A DNA stretch of 64,000 nucleotides from Amphirosellinia nigrospora (lineage: Eukaryota; Ascomycota; Sordariomycetes; Xylariales; Xylariaceae): positions 4,607,058 to 4,671,057 of the forward strand of contig SCHM01000003.1 in the NCBI GenBank assembly GCA_004123355.1. The letters run 5' to 3'. The notes below the pieces were generated by a model. That model did not search any database and was not told the origin of the DNA. It saw only the letters and a program-made list of their open reading frames with translations. Positions 62,912-64,000 of the stretch are shown here, piece by piece. The number at the start of each line of letters is the position of its first letter. Positions within the stretch are counted from its first letter, which is position 1. The translations under genes were made by a program, and so were the position numbers.

Positions 62912-63758
62912 TTATTTGAGGATCGACCAGAGCTTAGGCGCAGCGCATTGAGTGGCGCAGTGAGCCAGGTGGAAGACTATTGTAGATAAGGCATATTAGC
63001 TTCTTATATGTTTCGAAATAGATCTCCAGAGGTGTGTGCGGATGCTGCGGACCACAGTCCCCGTCTACACCAAGGTTACAGATACTCACATTCCTCAACG
63101 CAGTCCTCTTGCTCGCCGTTGTCATCCGAGGCGTTTGTGACCCGCTCAACGCACTCGTCAAAGTGGTGCTTGGCAGGGGCGCACTGCTTGGAGTTCTTGC
63201 ACTCTGTTGCCGCCGTCAGTGTATGGTCCATTTCCCCTCGTGTGCACCACCTCCCAGCCGTTTTATGATATGATAAAGGGGTGGTATAAGGACGCATATG
63301 ACGTTGTGTGTTGGTGTCGCCAGTGTTTGTGCCCAACTCGTACTAACCTTCCTCGAGTTTCTCCTTGGGGTCTTCAGGCTCCTCCTCCTCCTCTTCTTCT
63401 TCTTCCTCCTCTTCCGGCTCCTCTTCTGGTTCGTCCTTCTCTTCAGATTTGGAATCTTTTTTGCTGCTGGACTTAGTGTCCTCGGCCTTGTCGTCTTGGC
63501 TATCGGTGGTTTCCTACATCCGATTAGCCATCGTTCCCCAGCCAGGTGTAGACGACTCCATGAAGCGTTCGTGGTAGTCAGCGACGAGGGACATCGGCCG
63601 GTGAGAAGGCGGGGTTGGGTTTCCGCAGCTAACGGCACCTCATTCGGATGGTTCACTGTGTCGTACCTTTTCCTCGGGAGCCGGAGGGGCCTCGGCCTCG
63701 GCCGTGGTCCATGGCGTGGCGGCCTCGACAAGGTCGGTGATAACGTTCCAGACACCAT
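62912..63758 (-). CDS. QCR6: Cytochrome b-c1 complex subunit 6 (acidic hinge protein)
   Basis: It is the acidic hinge subunit of mitochondrial complex III that assists cytochrome c docking at cytochrome c1. Four exons are read: 63667-63758, 63348-63513, 63090-63203 and 62912-62976. The N-terminus includes NVITDLVEAATPWTTAEAEA. The second exon is extremely acidic (long Glu runs, then PEDPKEKLEE). The third carries ECKNSKQCAPAKHHFDECVE and the fourth FFHLAHCATQCAAPKLWSIL. The four conserved Cys residues of the UCR hinge fold are present in the CKNSKQC / FDEC / LAHC / TQC arrangement. One G is missing in the start region (ATGG(G)TGTC); restoring it gives exactly 145 residues. Confidence 0.93.
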
Positions 63759-63886
63759 GGTGATCAGATCGGTACTGCGCGGGTCCAATGGCTTGTGGTA
63801 GCGGATAGAGCGTTGAGTGGCGGACGAAGAGTTGACCCCCAAACTGGCTGAAGCTGGCTGGCAATGAGAAATTACGAGCATCAGCA

Positions 63887-63938
63887 ATTGGGCCAATTCC
63901 ATTGGCTCCCGTCTCTAGGTAGCGGGCAATCACGTGAT
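63887..63938 (-). promoter_or_regulatory. CCAAT cluster and ATCACGTGAT palindrome upstream of QCR6
   Basis: Three CCAAT pentamers in mixed orientation (63887-63891, 63893-63897 and 63901-63905) are followed by the perfect palindrome ATCACGTGAT (63929-63938), 130-180 bp before the QCR6 start. CCAAT boxes bind the HAP complex that activates respiratory genes, and RTCACGTG is the Cbf1-type bHLH site. Function is inferred from position and motif. Confidence 0.5.
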
Positions 63939-64000
63939 AGTTCCGGCCGACGCAATGGGCCATTTAAGCCCCACACCTCCGTCCATCCGTCCACCAACGA

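Noticed and set aside
1-64000. CRISPR arrays, telomeric repeats, rRNA genes or bacterial-type operons
   Set aside because: No regularly spaced repeats, no TTAGGG arrays and no rRNA-like conserved blocks were seen. The gene structure is clearly eukaryotic.

Overview
The window looks like nuclear DNA of a filamentous ascomycete (Pezizomycotina). Genes are split by short introns of about 50-150 bp with GT..AG ends. They encode fungal housekeeping proteins, and about 20 kb of extreme A+T DNA shows the signature of repeat-induced point mutation (RIP): TG and CA dinucleotides are nearly absent and TA is abundant.

Layout. Positions 1-19.7 kb are an AT-rich, RIP-eroded repeat island with no credible gene. 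It contains a pair of ~276 bp direct repeats 7 kb apart (5803-6078 and 12832-13106) that look like the LTRs of a dead retrotransposon, and a less eroded patch at 17.7-18.3 kb with three hairpins. At 19.7 kb the composition changes abruptly. A 2.7 kb unit (19704-22403) follows, bounded by ~184 bp inverted repeats and carrying one GC-rich gene, a DHCR24/DWF1-like FAD oxidoreductase, with no visible transposase.

From 22.9 kb on the DNA is ordinary and gene-bearing: HMG-CoA synthase (-), a decayed unknown gene (-), a small coiled-coil protein (-), a RING-finger protein (-), a BCS1-type AAA ATPase (-), a proline-rich protein (-), a class-V aminotransferase-like PLP enzyme (-), a single-pass membrane protein resembling DUF7820 proteins (+), a CCDC174-like protein (-), an unknown protein (-), homoserine dehydrogenase (+), a two-TM small protein (-), ERG27 3-ketosteroid reductase (+), an MFS transporter (-) and QCR6, the acidic hinge subunit of respiratory complex III (-). 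Intergenic spaces are long (0.5-3.4 kb).

How the genes relate. There is no obvious biosynthetic cluster, but three genes touch sterol metabolism (HMG-CoA synthase, ERG27, the DHCR24-like gene). The rest are unrelated housekeeping or unknown genes.

Two cautions for the reader. Nearly every recognisable gene is interrupted by one-base deletions, mostly in short homopolymers. This looks more like residual long-read assembly error than mass pseudogenisation, so I annotate these as genes spanning the frameshifts. Exon borders were read by eye from splice signals and protein-family expectation. Family identities come from remembered conservation, not from a search.
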